From Candidatus Nanoarchaeia archaeon (lineage in GTDB: Archaea > Nanobdellota > Nanobdellia > Woesearchaeales > JANQNE01), in contig JANQNE010000007.1 in the NCBI GenBank assembly GCA_028279725.1, forward strand, positions 163,406 to 214,475: a stretch of DNA of 51,070 nucleotides, in the 5' to 3' direction. A program made the translations under genes and the position numbers. Within the stretch, counting starts at the first letter, position 1, and each line of letters starts with the position of its first letter. Shown here piece by piece: positions 41,369 through 50,934 of this stretch. The notes below the pieces were generated by a model, which was given only the letters and a program-made list of their open reading frames with translations, searched no databases and was not told where the DNA came from.

Positions 41369-41581
41369 TTATTTTTTCTTCTTGGTCTTCTTTGATCTTG
41401 CTGCAAGCTGCCTTTCTATCTTCAGCTCTTCTCTTACTATTCTCTCAGCTATCTTCTCGATATGTTCTTCTATTCTTTCTATCCTTCTGTCCATCAATAC
41501 AAGAACTCTTAAGCTATAGACAATAGCAGCTAATGTACCTATAATTATGCTCAATGTGACTTCCGCAACACCTAATGCCAT
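41369..41581 (-). CDS. Small single-pass membrane protein with a cytosolic coiled coil
   Basis: The 70 residues comprise one hydrophobic helix (about 5-28), then a heptad-patterned charged helix (RRIERIEEHIEKIAERIVRE) and a poly-basic C-terminus (SKKTKKKK). By the positive-inside rule the coiled coil and tail are cytosolic. AGAGGTGAAATTC-like sequence precedes the ATG (GGTGAA), a good ribosome-binding site. Function unknown. It lies between the R15P isomerase gene and a TrmB-like regulator, in the same direction. Confidence 0.75.
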   Translation of the reverse strand: MALGVAEVTLSIIIGTLAAIVYSLRVLVLMDRRIERIEEHIEKIAERIVREELKIERQLAARSKKTKKKK

Positions 41582-41670
41582 TTGAATTTCACCTCTTTAT
41601 TTGATAATGCTTCTAAAAACTCATGACTATTTAAAGCTTTTCGTTTAAATATTGAGAAAAAATAGGAATT

Positions 41671-42495
41671 CTAAGAAGCTTTGTTTATGTCAGACTTCTT
41701 AAGACCTTTCCACTTTGAGTCAAACAAATTTTCTAGTGCATTTGCAAAAAACATTGTATTGACCCAGATACCAACATCATATGTTGGGTGAACATCTTTA
41801 TCATCCATAAGCATGAATGTAAGCTCTTTTCCGTCAACAAGACAGAACCTTGCATTCACTTCTTTCTCTTCGATGTGCCTTATCTCTGCATATTCTCCAA
41901 GTTCTTTTGCAGCTTCTTTGCTCTCCTTAGTTACCGGAGCTGCAATCTTTATCTTAACTCCCTTCTTAGCAAGCTTTGAGAATACTGACTTCATAAGTTC
42001 AGCTTTTCTTGCCAATCCTTGAGCTGTAGTCATCATTGTAACAGTTTTTTCTGCTCCTTTCAAAGCGCTTTCTAAGTGGTTGTATAGGTTATTTCTTCCC
42101 TTTATGCTTCCGCTTAGATCTGTAGGTTCGACTAGCTCTACTCCTTGGTTATGCAATAAGTTTAGTTCATCAAGAACATCGCTTGATTTTAATGATTTTA
42201 AAGTGTTTAATTTTGATTCGCTATCATCCAATATTCTCTTCTTTACTCTCTCAACAACCTCTTCTGGAGGAACCGCAATATACTTTATTGGCTTTCCTAA
42301 TTTCATTATAATGAATCCTTTTTTCTCAAGTGATTCTAGAACATCATAACTTCTTGATCTTGGTACGTTTGCAATATCGCTTAATTCCCCTGCTGTTGAA
42401 ATTCCACGAGATAGCAATGCTGTCCATAATTTACTTTCGTATGTATTAAGGCCGAAATCTTTTAGTTTGCTTAAAAATTCTTTTTGGACTATCAT
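41671..42495 (-). CDS. TrmB-family transcriptional regulator (copy 2)
   Basis: This is a close paralogue of the product of 10781-11584. The winged helix is nearly identical in the recognition region (AELSDIANVPRSRSYDVLES) and KLGKPIKYIAVPP; the C-terminal PLD-like TrmB domain matches in TVTMMTTAQGLARKA, KEVNARFCLVDGKELTFMLM and DVGIWVNTMFFANALENLF. The linker and parts of the sensor domain differ more, so the two may bind the same DNA but sense different ligands. GGAGCTGAT, one mismatch from the ideal, is the ribosome-binding site. It ends in a unique short polar tail. Confidence 0.86.
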   Translation of the reverse strand: MIVQKEFLSKLKDFGLNTYESKLWTALLSRGISTAGELSDIANVPRSRSYDVLESLEKKGFIIMKLGKPIKYIAVPPEEVVERVKKRILDDSESKLNTLKSLKSSDVLDELNLLHNQGVELVEPTDLSGSIKGRNNLYNHLESALKGAEKTVTMMTTAQGLARKAELMKSVFSKLAKKGVKIKIAAPVTKESKEAAKELGEYAEIRHIEEKEVNARFCLVDGKELTFMLMDDKDVHPTYDVGIWVNTMFFANALENLFDSKWKGLKKSDINKAS

Positions 42496-42773
42496 ATTTG
42501 CATCAGCTCCGAGTGTTTTTGTTAATCAACTAAATTAAGCCCTATTGATTATGATTAGAGCAATATAGCTCGCTTTTTTATCTAAAACACCCGATTATTC
42601 CTCTTTTTTACTTATAACTGCTTATTTGGGCTTATTTACTTAGTTTCATGTATTAAATATAAACCTAAAATGTTTACTATCTCTTAGGTATAACTAATAT
42701 TTAAAGGTTTCGCTTTTTTTGCCATTTTAGAGTAGCAACAAATCAAGAAATAGCCCCTTGCTTATAATATTTC
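42496..42773 (-). promoter_or_regulatory. Intergenic region upstream of TrmB-like copy 2, with a strong BRE/TATA
   Basis: This 278-base AT-rich gap has no gene I can support. On the minus strand GCGAAACCTTTAAATATTAGT (42693-42713) is an excellent BRE/TATA about 204 bases before the regulator ATG, implying a long leader; an alternative GTTTATATTTAAT (about 42653-42666) is closer. GAGC (42559-42562) and GCTC (42569-42572) form a small hairpin. The equivalent region of copy 1 has a similar TATA at nearly the same distance. Confidence 0.45.
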
Positions 42774-43631
42774 CTAAAACAGCACAGGAGTTATGTAAAC
42801 CTCTATAAAAGCTGCCAAAAGCAAGAATAAGAGCGATATAGTGATCAATTCAGAAGCGTCAAACAAGATCTTCTCGAACCCTTTATTCTTGAAATCCTTC
42901 CTTACTATCGCTATTGAGATTATCCCTCCAGCTATTCCACCTATGACATATGCCATTATCTCGGGGATTCCATGTATAAAATATCTCAGTAAACTCAAAG
43001 AAAACACCTGGAAATAGCTCGCTGCTTTGACCATCCCCGCACTATGCGCATAAGCCCCCACATTTACTCTTATGAAATTACCAATGGCAACACCAATAAC
43101 AGATGCATTCCATGTAAGTATAAACACAGCTCCAAACCCATATATGAATGCAAACAATATGCAGAATGTTAACACCTTTATGTTGTTAAAAAGGATCTTC
43201 GAAAATAAGCCGAAAGAACTTATCGTAACACTTTTTCCAGAAACATAGTTGTTAATCCCTGCAATAGTCTCTGTCTGGGAATGGAATAATATCTGGACTA
43301 AATCAGGAGGTAAGATGATATACCAAAGAGTAAAAGATACAGTTATACCCAAAAATAAAAACATAACAAACATAGCCATCCTGCCATGCTCTCTTAATAA
43401 TGTGGTCTCTTTGTTTATCTTAAGGTCTTTTTCTTCTTCTAGCTTCAGCGCATTGTATATCAGAGGTATACATGCGATGACAGTCAAAAACACCATCACT
43501 AAACTTGCATAATTCCTGAATATCCATAAGCTCAGAAATATAGCAATCGTAGAATATAGGAATCCTACAAAAAATAACTCATAAGGCTTTTTTTCAGCCT
43601 TGAATACATTCATAAAAGCTTCTACAACCAT
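42774..43631 (-). CDS. SpoIIM-like (DUF95) membrane protein
   Basis: The 285-residue protein has about seven hydrophobic segments. Family landmarks in the C-terminal half are the NNIKVLTFCILFAFIYGFGA segment, VGAYAHSAGMV, and RYFIHGIPEIMAYVIGGIAG with the conserved HG-x-P-E motif. The bacterial namesake acts in forespore engulfment, but archaeal members occur widely without sporulation and are uncharacterised. It is divergent from the aIF2-beta gene. No operon partner is evident in the 277-base gap downstream. Confidence 0.82.
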   Translation of the reverse strand: MVVEAFMNVFKAEKKPYELFFVGFLYSTIAIFLSLWIFRNYASLVMVFLTVIACIPLIYNALKLEEEKDLKINKETTLLREHGRMAMFVMFLFLGITVSFTLWYIILPPDLVQILFHSQTETIAGINNYVSGKSVTISSFGLFSKILFNNIKVLTFCILFAFIYGFGAVFILTWNASVIGVAIGNFIRVNVGAYAHSAGMVKAASYFQVFSLSLLRYFIHGIPEIMAYVIGGIAGGIISIAIVRKDFKNKGFEKILFDASELITISLLFLLLAAFIEVYITPVLF

Positions 43632-43680
43632 AAAATAATTCTAAAGTAATTTTGTTTATAAATTTTCCTTTTTCCGACAG

Positions 43681-43690
43681 ATTTAAATAT
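43681..43690 (+). promoter_or_regulatory. TATA box of the aIF2-beta/DUF424 operon
   Basis: ATTTAAATAT is centred about 26 bases before the ATG at 43712 and no ribosome-binding site precedes that ATG, so the message is probably leaderless. The position also argues against a longer in-frame start at 43652. Confidence 0.6.
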
Positions 43691-43711
43691 GCTCCTCGAC
43701 TCCCAACAGGC

Positions 43712-44119
43712 ATGGATTATGAAAAATTGCTCGACAAAGCTAGAAAAGAATTGCCTGAAGCAGTATTTACTGCAGAACGTTTCGAAGTCCCGAAAGTAAA
43801 AGGCCATATAGAAGGAAACAAGACAGTTATCTCAAACTTTAATCAGATTGTAACAACATTAAGAAGAGATATCCAGCAGGTTATGAAATTTATCCTGAAA
43901 GAGCTTGCGACCCCTGGTGAGATGAGGAGGAGCAACCTGATCCTTGGAAGAAAGATTTCTGCTTCTATGATAAATGAAAAGATAAATAAATATGCAAGGA
44001 CATTTGTCCTCTGTTCTGAATGTGGAAAGCCAGACACAAAAATCCTTAAAGAAGGCAATGTAAGTTTTTTGAAATGTCTTGCGTGTGGTGCAAAACATCC
44101 TATTAAATCAAAGATTTGA
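43712..44119 (+). CDS. eif2b: Translation initiation factor aIF2, beta subunit
   Basis: aIF2 delivers initiator Met-tRNA to the small subunit; beta stabilises tRNA binding. The 135 residues begin MDYEKLLDKARKELPEAVF, followed by the central alpha/beta domain (KVKGHIEGNKTVISNFNQI, RDIQQVMKFILKELATPGEM) and a zinc ribbon with CSECGKPDT and CLACGAKHPI. I use ATG 43712 because it matches the family start and the TATA spacing. DUF424 follows six bases downstream, a conserved archaeal pairing. Confidence 0.96.
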   Translation: MDYEKLLDKARKELPEAVFTAERFEVPKVKGHIEGNKTVISNFNQIVTTLRRDIQQVMKFILKELATPGEMRRSNLILGRKISASMINEKINKYARTFVLCSECGKPDTKILKEGNVSFLKCLACGAKHPIKSKI

Positions 44120-44125
44120 TGCTCA

Positions 44126-44425
44126 ATGTTAGTAAAGATCCATAAGACGCCAGAAGGTCAGATTATCGCAGCTGTCTGCGACAAAGACTTGATTGGAAAA
44201 AAATTCTCAGAAGGAAAGATCCAGCTAGATCTCACTACTGATTTCTACAAAGGTGAAAAGATGAACGAAGAAGATATTGGAGATCTTCTAAGAAATGCAT
44301 ACATCGTAAATCTAGTCGGAGAAAAGTCAGTTGCTTTAGGAATAAAAGAAAACATAATTGAAGAAAAACACATTATAAGAATTGACAACATACCTCATGC
44401 AGAAGCTGTCAATGCTGAGGAATGA
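44126..44425 (+). CDS. DUF424 family protein
   Basis: The 99-residue protein matches the small archaeal DUF424 family: LVKIHKTPEGQIIAAVCDKD, GKKFSEGKIQLDLT, the acidic-helical NEEDIGDLLRNAYIVNLVGE and a C-terminal IIRIDNIPHAEAV. Its function is unknown; recurrent linkage to aIF2-beta suggests a translation-related role. It is the second gene of the aIF2-beta operon and ends flush with the stop of polC on the other strand. Confidence 0.88.
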   Translation: MLVKIHKTPEGQIIAAVCDKDLIGKKFSEGKIQLDLTTDFYKGEKMNEEDIGDLLRNAYIVNLVGEKSVALGIKENIIEEKHIIRIDNIPHAEAVNAEE

Positions 44426-47400
44426 TCACCCAAACCACTTCCCTAATCCTTCTTGCTTTTCCTTTTCCTTTCCAAAATTATCTTCAATTCTTCTTTTAGT
44501 CAGCTCTAAAGTCTGTTTTAGATAAGCAGGAACATTATATTTCTCAGCCAAACTTATACTGGGCTCCATATATTTGACAACACTCCCTTCAGATATCGTA
44601 AATATTATCTTTCCACCTTTGCATTTTGTACATTTTCCGACTAAAGGAGGACGCCTATATTTCTCATTGCAGTTGACACATCTAAACTGCTGCATTGAAA
44701 ACTTCCTGAGATTTCCTTTTGTATCTTTCAAAAAATGTTTTTCTATAACCAGCCTTGCAACATCACTTTCATCAACTGCTCTCAATCTTACAGCAAGATC
44801 CATCTGCCCTTTTAATTTCTCCTCCATAGAAGGTAATGACTTATACGCAGAACACATAACTCCTGCATTTATATTGCTTATATCATGAGTAAATCCAAAT
44901 TTCTCATATTGCCTTTCAGTATATAACCTATCCTTAAGTTGCTCGACAGAAACACTCCAAGGATACTTATATTCCAAAGCAGCATTGTAAAACTCCAAAG
45001 GGTATCTCTTGACGACATCTATTCCTAACACTTGATCATCCACTTCTGAAGGTATTAATTTTGATGTCAATACTAGTGGAGAATCCATTGTCCTTGATCC
45101 TCTTTTATCAGGTAAGAATTGCCTTGAAAAATTTATAAGAGCATCCATCAATAATATCACACAACATTCATCGCCATCACAATCCCTCCTTAACCCAGCA
45201 TGCCACATTGGATGGGCATAACAACCCTGAGTTTCACTAAACCCTACTATCCTGCCTACCATCCCTGCAGAAATATGGGGTGCCAATCCAATAACTAGAT
45301 GTCCGATCAAATCCTCTTTAACCTTAAGATTATAGAATGGTTTCTGCCCATACAACTTAACTAACATCTCATCTATAAAATTTGCAACCCTAAACAAAAC
45401 ATCATCAGCAGGTTCATCCAGTGTCTCTGGACTGCTCGGCAAGATAACATCCTGCGCTTTTAATTCAATGACCTGATCCCCATCTTTTATCTCTTCTCCT
45501 TTGATATCTTTAGTATAGCCTAGTTCCTTTAACTTCTCGATAGATACTCTTACTTCTTTTGGTTTGAAATGAGTTATAGGCAGCTCACTCATATCATATC
45601 TTGTAGTCCCATCTTTATTTACATATATGTCATGCTTTGCTCTTAACAGACCTTTAACCAGATTTTCAGGAGTATGGTCTTTATTGCTTGTTCCCCTGAC
45701 TCCTTTGATAAGATCAGGAGCTGTCCTGTCTCCTACAACTTTCATAGCCTTATTAAAATAATATCTTATATCAATCTCCTGTGCCTTATACAACTGTGCC
45801 TTTCCGTGTTTCGTACACTCCTCTTTCTCTATCCCGCCGCAAACTTTACAGTAATAGATTCTCTTTGCCGGCCTTCCGCATTCTTCACAGATCGGGTAGA
45901 TTGTATCTTTGTCGCATTTAGAACATCTATATATTGGAAAATCCCCTTTTATCTTCGAAGCATCTAAAGCAGCCTGGAAGCATCTTAACCTTCCTCCTTG
46001 GTCTCCTACTGGAAATAATATATGTGGGCTTCCTGTTAACTTACGCATCTTGGCTTTTTCGGGCCTTCCCATCCTAGCCCCGATAAACGTTCCGCTCTTA
46101 TCTCTTATTCTAACATTGAAGAAGCTATTTAGTATATCTACTGCTTTCTTATCTTTATTTTCTCCAATATATTTTTCAAGATCTTTTGGCTTCAGTTCAT
46201 CCTGAAGACTGAAAGAATATGCTATCGCAATAGCATCATCTTTTTCCAAAACAACAAATTCCTTGTTTACACATAGATGAGGGGCTCCGATCAACTCCAG
46301 AATTCTTTTCTCTTCTTCCCTGTAGGGAATAATTATCTTCTGTATCGTATTCTCCTCGACCCTTACGTTTGCCTTACTCACCCATTTGAACAATTTAGAC
46401 AATTGCTCTGTAGAGATGCAGTTCCAATGATAAGAATATTTTGGATGTAGTGGAATATTCAACCTCTCAGTTATGTTTACAGCAACATTTCCATCAACTT
46501 TGGCTTTTGTAGGTTCTTTCAATAACCTGTCTAGCCACTCAGCAGAGATCTGTAAAAGCTCAGCTAATTTATCTAGATCTAAGTTTCCAAACATATCGAC
46601 AGTAGCCTTCTCTAACTCCTGAACCCACCACTCTTCGCAATATCCCGGAGGGACTAACATATGTCCATTCTCAGAAAAATCTCCATAATTGAAAAGAAAA
46701 TCCCCTAAAAATAAGATCTCCTTGACTCTCTCAGCCAACTCCTTAGATTGGCCCTCCCCATAAATCCTAAGGACGCTTCCGTCATCTAATTTTACGATTG
46801 GTCCTTCTATAGAATCGCATAAAGTTATTGCAGCCGCTTTCCCCGGCCTTTCAACTTTAAGCTGTGTTCCTGTTGCGATATACTTATTTAGCAGATGCAT
46901 TGTAGCAGGATGTATTGAAGCTGCACTAAACCCGCTTATTCTCGTCCTACCATACCTCAATCTAAAACCTCCATGTGATAAAGGATGCGTCAATACAGGT
47001 CTTCCTGCAACCAAATCATTGATAAAAACATAATTAGGAGTTATCTTCTCTTTTTTCTCCTCTTTGCTTCCTTCTTCAGTTTTAGCTTTTTTCTTCTTCT
47101 GTAAATCCAGAAAGTCCTTCAAAAACTCCCAGTCTAGCCCAATCTCTTTGCCCCACTTTGCTAACCTTTTCCATATCTTGGGGCTTTTCTGGCAAAGTCC
47201 TTCAGCCAACACTAAACATATTCCTCCTCTTATTCTATTGGTCTCAACTCTTGGAAGATCCTTATGCTGGCTTACTTCAAAACTCTCTGTTGGATCTCCA
47301 TTTATCTCAACAGGAACGTGCCTGACCATAAACTTCAACTCATCTTCTGTTGGGAAATATTGTAAGTTGGTAACTCTCTCATGATAATCTAAAACTTCAG

Positions 47401-47989
47401 TTACATATCTGTTCACTTCATCCTCTGTAGGATCATAGGGATGATATCCTAACTTAACTCTCACATAATCAGCTAATATGACAGAAGTTGCTGCTGCAGT
47501 TCCTCCTGCCCCCCTTATGGGGCCAGAATAGAAGATGGAAAAATATTCTTGCCCATCTAACCTTTTCTTTATCCTTAGCTCAACAAACCCTTCCAGAGGA
47601 GCAGAGACGATTCCTACAGTCAGATATGCAAAACCGACTCTTATCCCTACTTCAATAGCTTCCTTCTTATCCTTAAACTTACAGAACTTCTCTTTTGCAA
47701 CTTCTTCAGCTATTATAAAACCAACTCTCCAATCCAGCACACCATATTCTTTCTCGAGTTGTATGATCCTTCTGGTTATACCACTACCAACAATCTGAGG
47801 AGCTACGTCGCTTATCAGTCCTTCAACTCTTTCAGCCATATTCTTCGCCAAAGGGATATCTACTTTTGTCTCAGGATCAAACCCTTTCTTCCTAGCTTCC
47901 TTAGCAACATCATAAGACTTCTGCACATCTTTATCTAATTGTTTGAAGTATTCTTCCATTTCCTTGGACATCAGCTTTTCTTCTGCCAT
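44426..47989 (-). CDS. polC: DNA polymerase D large (catalytic) subunit DP2
   Basis: DP2 is the polymerase subunit of archaeal PolD, with a two-barrel catalytic core. The 1187-residue protein shows the N-terminal DP2 region (ISDVAPQIVGSGITRRII), FYSGPIRGAGGTAAATSVIL, the catalytic Asp cluster in RRDCDGDECCV, two zinc-binding modules (CSKCDKDTIYPICEECGRPA near the middle; CVNCNEKYRR and CTKC near the end) and a final PIP-like QEGLGKWFG for PCNA. No intein is present. I use ATG 47989; a TTG four codons upstream would overlap polB. It follows polB after one base, so the two subunits are co-translated. Confidence 0.96.
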   Translation of the reverse strand: MAEEKLMSKEMEEYFKQLDKDVQKSYDVAKEARKKGFDPETKVDIPLAKNMAERVEGLISDVAPQIVGSGITRRIIQLEKEYGVLDWRVGFIIAEEVAKEKFCKFKDKKEAIEVGIRVGFAYLTVGIVSAPLEGFVELRIKKRLDGQEYFSIFYSGPIRGAGGTAAATSVILADYVRVKLGYHPYDPTEDEVNRYVTEVLDYHERVTNLQYFPTEDELKFMVRHVPVEINGDPTESFEVSQHKDLPRVETNRIRGGICLVLAEGLCQKSPKIWKRLAKWGKEIGLDWEFLKDFLDLQKKKKAKTEEGSKEEKKEKITPNYVFINDLVAGRPVLTHPLSHGGFRLRYGRTRISGFSAASIHPATMHLLNKYIATGTQLKVERPGKAAAITLCDSIEGPIVKLDDGSVLRIYGEGQSKELAERVKEILFLGDFLFNYGDFSENGHMLVPPGYCEEWWVQELEKATVDMFGNLDLDKLAELLQISAEWLDRLLKEPTKAKVDGNVAVNITERLNIPLHPKYSYHWNCISTEQLSKLFKWVSKANVRVEENTIQKIIIPYREEEKRILELIGAPHLCVNKEFVVLEKDDAIAIAYSFSLQDELKPKDLEKYIGENKDKKAVDILNSFFNVRIRDKSGTFIGARMGRPEKAKMRKLTGSPHILFPVGDQGGRLRCFQAALDASKIKGDFPIYRCSKCDKDTIYPICEECGRPAKRIYYCKVCGGIEKEECTKHGKAQLYKAQEIDIRYYFNKAMKVVGDRTAPDLIKGVRGTSNKDHTPENLVKGLLRAKHDIYVNKDGTTRYDMSELPITHFKPKEVRVSIEKLKELGYTKDIKGEEIKDGDQVIELKAQDVILPSSPETLDEPADDVLFRVANFIDEMLVKLYGQKPFYNLKVKEDLIGHLVIGLAPHISAGMVGRIVGFSETQGCYAHPMWHAGLRRDCDGDECCVILLMDALINFSRQFLPDKRGSRTMDSPLVLTSKLIPSEVDDQVLGIDVVKRYPLEFYNAALEYKYPWSVSVEQLKDRLYTERQYEKFGFTHDISNINAGVMCSAYKSLPSMEEKLKGQMDLAVRLRAVDESDVARLVIEKHFLKDTKGNLRKFSMQQFRCVNCNEKYRRPPLVGKCTKCKGGKIIFTISEGSVVKYMEPSISLAEKYNVPAYLKQTLELTKRRIEDNFGKEKEKQEGLGKWFG

Positions 47990-47990
47990 T

Positions 47991-49592
47991 TTATTTATCA
48001 AATCTTAAGATTTTTATCTCCCTTGTCTGTAGATTTATGATTGGAACTCTTGTGGGTTCTGGATGTAGTCCCATCTTCTCCTCAAAACTTGTCTTCTCCT
48101 GCCAGCAGCTTCCACATATCGTAGTTACGTTTCTATAGTTTGCAGCCATCGCTTTATGTATGTGTCCAGTTACAAAAAAATCAGGAACCTTATTTATCAC
48201 TAAAGGATCTGAATTTACATCAGGTATGTAAAGGGTAGAGGAATGTGTTGGAGCAAGATGCCTCCTTTTAAGCAAAAATTTCATTATTAAATCACTTCTA
48301 TCCATCCCACCCTCCTGTCTTATGCTTTCTACCATATCAGCATAATAGATAAAACTGTAGCCATGATACATCAAAACATCAAAACCAGAAAAATCTTCAG
48401 AAGAATGGATATTTATCATCGCTGGATTGCTTACTAAAGTTACATTTTTTAGTTTCCATATCGCTTCTGCAAAATCCTGATAAAGTGGTGGCTGAGGCTC
48501 CGCAATCCTCATAGCATCGTGATTCCCAGGACAGATTATTATCTTTATATGAGGAGGTATCATCTTCAATAACCTGGCACATTCTTCATATTGCTTGTAG
48601 ATATCTTTGATATGCAGTTCCTTATCTTGGTCAGGATATATCCCAACCCCATCGACAAGATCACCCATCACAAAAACATATCTTACTTTTCCTGCAATCT
48701 CTCTCTGTTTTTCATTTCCTGTTTCCTGCCTTATCCATTTCAAGAACTTATCAAATTCATCTGGCAAAAAATTACAAGATCCAACATGGAAATCAGATAA
48801 AAATACAGCATAACATTCATCCCTGGCTTTCTTAAGCTCCTTGTGCATTGGTATATCTGGAAATAATACATTATTGGCAAAAACAATATTCTCACCACTG
48901 ACTCCAACAACCCCGATAACTTCATCTAAAACAAGGTCCTTTGCCATCCCAAATATCTCAGGGTTGTTTTTATTTACCAAAACCCTTATTATCCCAGTTG
49001 GGTCCTCTAACTCTAAAGAAATGTTGTTGTTCTTCGTAAGATTCTTACTTACAACCATACCTATGAAAGCCACAATCTCCCTGTCTTTTTTGTTTAATAG
49101 TCTGGAAATAGAAGTTACATTCTGTAACTCTTGCCTATTTCTTAACATCCCTTCAATTGCCTTAAATCTATTTTTGAAAAATTTTACAAAATCCTGCATC
49201 TCTCTTTTCTTTAGGTCATCTTTATATGAGAATAAAACCTTAACCCTGTCATCTTCCTCTATAACCTCAGAACTCTTTAACCTCTCATCATCATCATCTA
49301 GATAGTTCAAAAACCCTTTATAGATTTTATCATCTTTGTTTTTCTCAGCAATAACTTTAGATTTGTCTAACCCCTTAAAATCAACATCTATCTTGTCCTT
49401 CTTCACCAAAAACTGCTTAAGATCATTATTTAAAACTAAAAAATCATCAGAACTTATCTTATCTTTTATCAGACTCTCAATATCTTCTATTTTTATCTCT
49501 TCATTCAAGGAGTCTAATAGATCCACACTGACTAAAATATCTTTTTTTAAGAAAAGATTTACTAATTCCTTTTTCTTGATTGTATCTTTCAT
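47991..49592 (-). CDS. polB: DNA polymerase D small subunit DP1 (3'-5' exonuclease)
   Basis: DP1 is the Mre11-like proofreading subunit of PolD. The 533 residues include an N-terminal domain, an OB fold (KDREIVAFIGMVVSKNLTKN) and a C-terminal calcineurin-like phosphoesterase domain with all motifs: LSDFHVGS, VMGDLVDGVG, CPGNHDAMR, MYHGYSF and VTGHIHKA. These intact metal ligands predict an active nuclease. It lies between cdc6 (33 bases upstream) and polC, the order known from Thermococcales origins. Confidence 0.96.
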   Translation of the reverse strand: MKDTIKKKELVNLFLKKDILVSVDLLDSLNEEIKIEDIESLIKDKISSDDFLVLNNDLKQFLVKKDKIDVDFKGLDKSKVIAEKNKDDKIYKGFLNYLDDDDERLKSSEVIEEDDRVKVLFSYKDDLKKREMQDFVKFFKNRFKAIEGMLRNRQELQNVTSISRLLNKKDREIVAFIGMVVSKNLTKNNNISLELEDPTGIIRVLVNKNNPEIFGMAKDLVLDEVIGVVGVSGENIVFANNVLFPDIPMHKELKKARDECYAVFLSDFHVGSCNFLPDEFDKFLKWIRQETGNEKQREIAGKVRYVFVMGDLVDGVGIYPDQDKELHIKDIYKQYEECARLLKMIPPHIKIIICPGNHDAMRIAEPQPPLYQDFAEAIWKLKNVTLVSNPAMINIHSSEDFSGFDVLMYHGYSFIYYADMVESIRQEGGMDRSDLIMKFLLKRRHLAPTHSSTLYIPDVNSDPLVINKVPDFFVTGHIHKAMAANYRNVTTICGSCWQEKTSFEEKMGLHPEPTRVPIINLQTREIKILRFDK

Positions 49593-49624
49593 TCCAGGTA
49601 AGAAGGATTATTCTTAACTTTGTG

Positions 49625-50836
49625 TTAAGATAGGTTCAATCCTTCCTCTAAAATCTTCTTTATATTTACTATATTTGAATCAGGCATAGTCAACGCTATC
49701 TCTCTTGTCCTCCCGTATCTTCCTTTTGATATGGTCCTTGCATTTATTATGCCCAACATGTCTAGTTCCGCAATAATATCACTTACTCTTCTTTGTGTTA
49801 AAGGTCTTAAGCCGATCTTATTGCATATCTTCTTATAAACATCATAAACTTCACCAGTAAAAACGATGTTCTTCTTGTTCTCATAGATAGAAAGTATCGA
49901 ATATAGTACGCTTTGATGTTGTTTCGGTTGTGTATTTACAACATCCAACATCCTGTCCTTCTCTATCTTCTCCTCAGCATCATCAATATGCTCAATTTTT
50001 ACTGTCTCACTTCCAGTTCTCTCCGCAACTTCCCCTGCAACCCTTAACAACTCTAAAGCCCTTCTTGCGTCACCATGCTCTCTTGCAGCATAAGCAGCAC
50101 ATTTCTCAATAACACCGCCGCTTAAAACACCTTCCTTAAATGCATTCTGGCTTCTCTGTTTCAATATATCTTGCAGCTGCATTGCATTATAGGGTGGAAA
50201 AACTAACTCTTCTTCACTTAAGCTGCTTTTCACCCTTGGATCAATATTATCCGTAAAAATCAGATCATTAGATATTCCTATTATTGAGATCTGGCTTTTC
50301 TCAAGATCAGAATTCATTCTCGTCAAATTATATAGTATCTCGTCACCTGCCTTCTTAACAAGCTGATCAATCTCATCTAAAATTAAAATCAATAATTGCT
50401 CTTCTTCCTCTAAAATCTTAAAAAAAGTCTTATAAACCTCTTCAGTTGGTAGTCCTGTTGCAGGAATCTCTTTCCCAAATTCCCTGGCAAGCTGCGCTAT
50501 CAACCTATATTCAGTATCTGCAACCTTCTTCAGCTTACAATTAAAATAAATAACTTTCAAAGGCTTGTTCCTTTCCAAAGCGACATTCTTCAAGTTATCA
50601 ACAACATATTTTACAGTTAAAGTTTTCCCAGTCCCTGTTTTTCCATAAACAAAAATATTGGATGGCTTATCTAACCTTAATGCAGGAGCTAATATTTTTC
50701 CAACAACATCAATCTGCTCATCCCTGTGAGAAATGCATTCGGGGGTGTAATTGGATAGCAATACTTTCTTATTGACAAACAATGGCTCCTTATCTAAGAA
50801 ACTCTCAAAAAACCCCTTTAATTTACTTTCTGTCAT
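49625..50836 (-). CDS. cdc6: Cdc6/Orc1 replication initiator
   Basis: The protein binds origin repeats and loads MCM. The 403 residues show the AAA+ module with YGKTGTGKT (64-72), Walker B LILDEIDQLV, sensor GISNDLIF, the arginine-finger DPRVKSSL region, and a C-terminal winged helix (KNIVFTGEVYDVYKKICNKI, LTQRRVSDIIAELDMLGIIN) that recognises ORB sites. AAAGGTG is its ribosome-binding site. A TATA (GTTTATATA, 50880-50888 on the minus strand) and an ORB-like site (50861-50880) overlap its promoter, suggesting autoregulation. Confidence 0.96.
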   Translation of the reverse strand: MTESKLKGFFESFLDKEPLFVNKKVLLSNYTPECISHRDEQIDVVGKILAPALRLDKPSNIFVYGKTGTGKTLTVKYVVDNLKNVALERNKPLKVIYFNCKLKKVADTEYRLIAQLAREFGKEIPATGLPTEEVYKTFFKILEEEEQLLILILDEIDQLVKKAGDEILYNLTRMNSDLEKSQISIIGISNDLIFTDNIDPRVKSSLSEEELVFPPYNAMQLQDILKQRSQNAFKEGVLSGGVIEKCAAYAAREHGDARRALELLRVAGEVAERTGSETVKIEHIDDAEEKIEKDRMLDVVNTQPKQHQSVLYSILSIYENKKNIVFTGEVYDVYKKICNKIGLRPLTQRRVSDIIAELDMLGIINARTISKGRYGRTREIALTMPDSNIVNIKKILEEGLNLS

Positions 50837-50860
50837 CTAAACACCTTTCCAAAACACAAA

Positions 50861-50880
50861 CTTCCAAACGAAATGGGGGT
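50861..50880 (+). repeat. ORB-like element 1
   Basis: CTTCCAAACGAAATGGGGGT has the parts of an archaeal origin recognition box: a TTCCA...GAAA dyad and a 3' G-string. It lies between the TATA box and start codon of cdc6. Confidence 0.6.
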
Positions 50881-50910
50881 ATATAAACTTTTTCTTTTTT
50901 TGTTAAACAC

Positions 50911-50934
50911 CAACCCCTTATTTTCTGTTGGAAA
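50911..50934 (-). repeat. ORB-like element 2, inverted relative to element 1
   Basis: On the minus strand the element reads TTTCCAACAGAAAATAAGGGG and continues TTG; it shares TTCCAA..GAAA and a G-string with element 1. The two face each other across about 30 bases. Confidence 0.5.

Noticed and set aside
42559-42580. GAGC-AATATA-GCTC followed by a T-run considered as an intrinsic terminator on the plus strand.
   Set aside because: Only 4 bp of stem, and no plus-strand gene precedes it; both flanking genes run on the minus strand.
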